62,856 bases of DNA. Source: an uncultured bacterium. Lineage in GTDB: Bacteria; Cyanobacteriota; Vampirovibrionia; Gastranaerophilales; Gastranaerophilaceae. This document shows positions 62,337 to 62,856 of the stretch, one piece after another; within the stretch, counting starts at the first letter, position 1; every line of letters begins with the position of its first letter. The DNA is taken from contig CACWLL010000006.1 in NCBI GenBank assembly GCA_902761735.1, positions 258,681-321,536 on the forward strand. The letters run 5' to 3'. Under the pieces are notes generated by a model. That model was given only the letters and a program-made list of their open reading frames with translations. It had not been told where the DNA came from and searched no databases. The translations under genes and the position numbers were made by a program.

Positions 62337-62856
62337 ATGAAAATTCATCAAATCAGAAATGCAACAATTATAATTACGTACAATAATAAAAGATTTTTAA
62401 TTGACCCTTGGCTTATGCCGAAAGATTTTATGCCGGGGTTTGAGGGGGCAATGAACAGTAAAGTCAGACAACCGAGAGTTGATTTGCCAAAAGATTTTGA
62501 TATAAATCATTTACCACTGGATGCGATTATATTAACCCATTTTCACCCTGACCATTTTGATGAATTTGCTGTAAAAGCATTGGATAAAAACATTCCGTTC
62601 TATGTTCAGAATGAAATAGATTTGAACATTATAAAAAATTTTGGATTTAATGATGTTCGTATTATTTCTGAAAACGGAACAGATTTTGAGAGGATTACAT
62701 TATATAAAACTCAATGCCAGCACGGCAGACGTGAAGTTGTAAAACCGATGTGCGAGCAAATCGGAATGCCTTATGACGCTATGGGAATAGTGTTTAAATC
62801 TGACAAAGAGAAAACATTATACGTTGCAGGGGACACAATCTGGTGTGATGAAGTAA
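62337..62856 (+). CDS. Metallo-beta-lactamase fold protein, 3' end outside window
   Basis: 173 codons visible, open to the window end. MKIHQIRNATIIITYNNKRFLIDPWLMP, then ILTHFHPDHFDEFAVKAL (HxHxDH zinc motif) and LYVAGDTIWCDE match the UlaG/lipoprotein-type MBL hydrolases (PF12706/13483). Good RBS (AAGGAG) 8 nt before ATG, 41 nt after the NifX-like gene, so likely the same operon. Substrate unknown. Confidence 0.9.
   Translation, partial: MKIHQIRNATIIITYNNKRFLIDPWLMPKDFMPGFEGAMNSKVRQPRVDLPKDFDINHLPLDAIILTHFHPDHFDEFAVKALDKNIPFYVQNEIDLNIIKNFGFNDVRIISENGTDFERITLYKTQCQHGRREVVKPMCEQIGMPYDAMGIVFKSDKEKTLYVAGDTIWCDEV

Overview
The window is AT-rich, densely coded bacterial chromosome with standard translation (TAA, TAG and TGA all used as stops; TTG and GTG starts common). 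Several genes point to a diderm with peptidoglycan: a bifunctional penicillin-binding protein, an AsmA-like protein, lytic transglycosylase and VanX-type dipeptidase. A Ycf23/DUF561 protein (typical of cyanobacteria and plastids), many secreted or membrane proteins of unknown family, and short N-terminal FTG/FTS motifs suggest a non-photosynthetic relative of cyanobacteria (Melainabacteria/Vampirovibrionia, Gastranaerophilales-like). This placement is inference; no rRNA is present.

Layout. 0-7 kb: a structured RNA element, two very large paralogous repeat proteins in one operon, a metallopeptidase and a degenerate ThiE-like protein. 7-12 kb: envelope proteases, Ycf23 and a lytic transglycosylase. 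12-15.3 kb: lysA-cdaA-yitT operon (lysine/DAP and c-di-AMP). 15.4-21 kb: lineage-specific proteins and a GT-C glycosyltransferase. 21-24 kb: RNase HIII and a class A PBP. 24-30 kb: YkgJ-like protein, a putative TIM-barrel protein, and a glf-galE-ABC exporter operon for galactofuranose-type glycans. 30-32.6 kb: proC, rpmH, rnpA, a second copy of the structured RNA element, and initiator tRNA. 32.6-44.5 kb: glycosyltransferase, cation exporter, GH35 galactosidase, VanX-like dipeptidase, cupin, PreA, CstA. 44.6-50.1 kb: AsmA-like protein and a KtrAB-type potassium system. 50.1-55.6 kb: an accessory cassette with tiny proteins, a predicted small RNA, a retron-type reverse transcriptase in an operon with a DnaB-like ATPase, a PD-(D/E)XK protein and a WYL regulator; at least seven copies of a TGACRCA-type site lie at its promoters. 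55.6-60 kb: secreted protein, AI-2E family transporter, cupin/CMD and SMR genes. 60-62.9 kb: DtxR/MntR-like regulator with a promoter operator, a frameshifted membrane-protein gene, an RHH + NifX-like protein and a partial MBL-fold protein.

The most interesting items are: (1) the 50-55.6 kb cassette, which looks like a self-regulated retron-based defence system with a DnaB-type partner; (2) a 43-nt RNA core present twice, with compensatory stem changes, once just upstream of initiator tRNA; (3) a repeated leaderless promoter layout in which the -10 hexamer ends 5-6 nt before the ATG of at least eight genes that lack a Shine-Dalgarno sequence.
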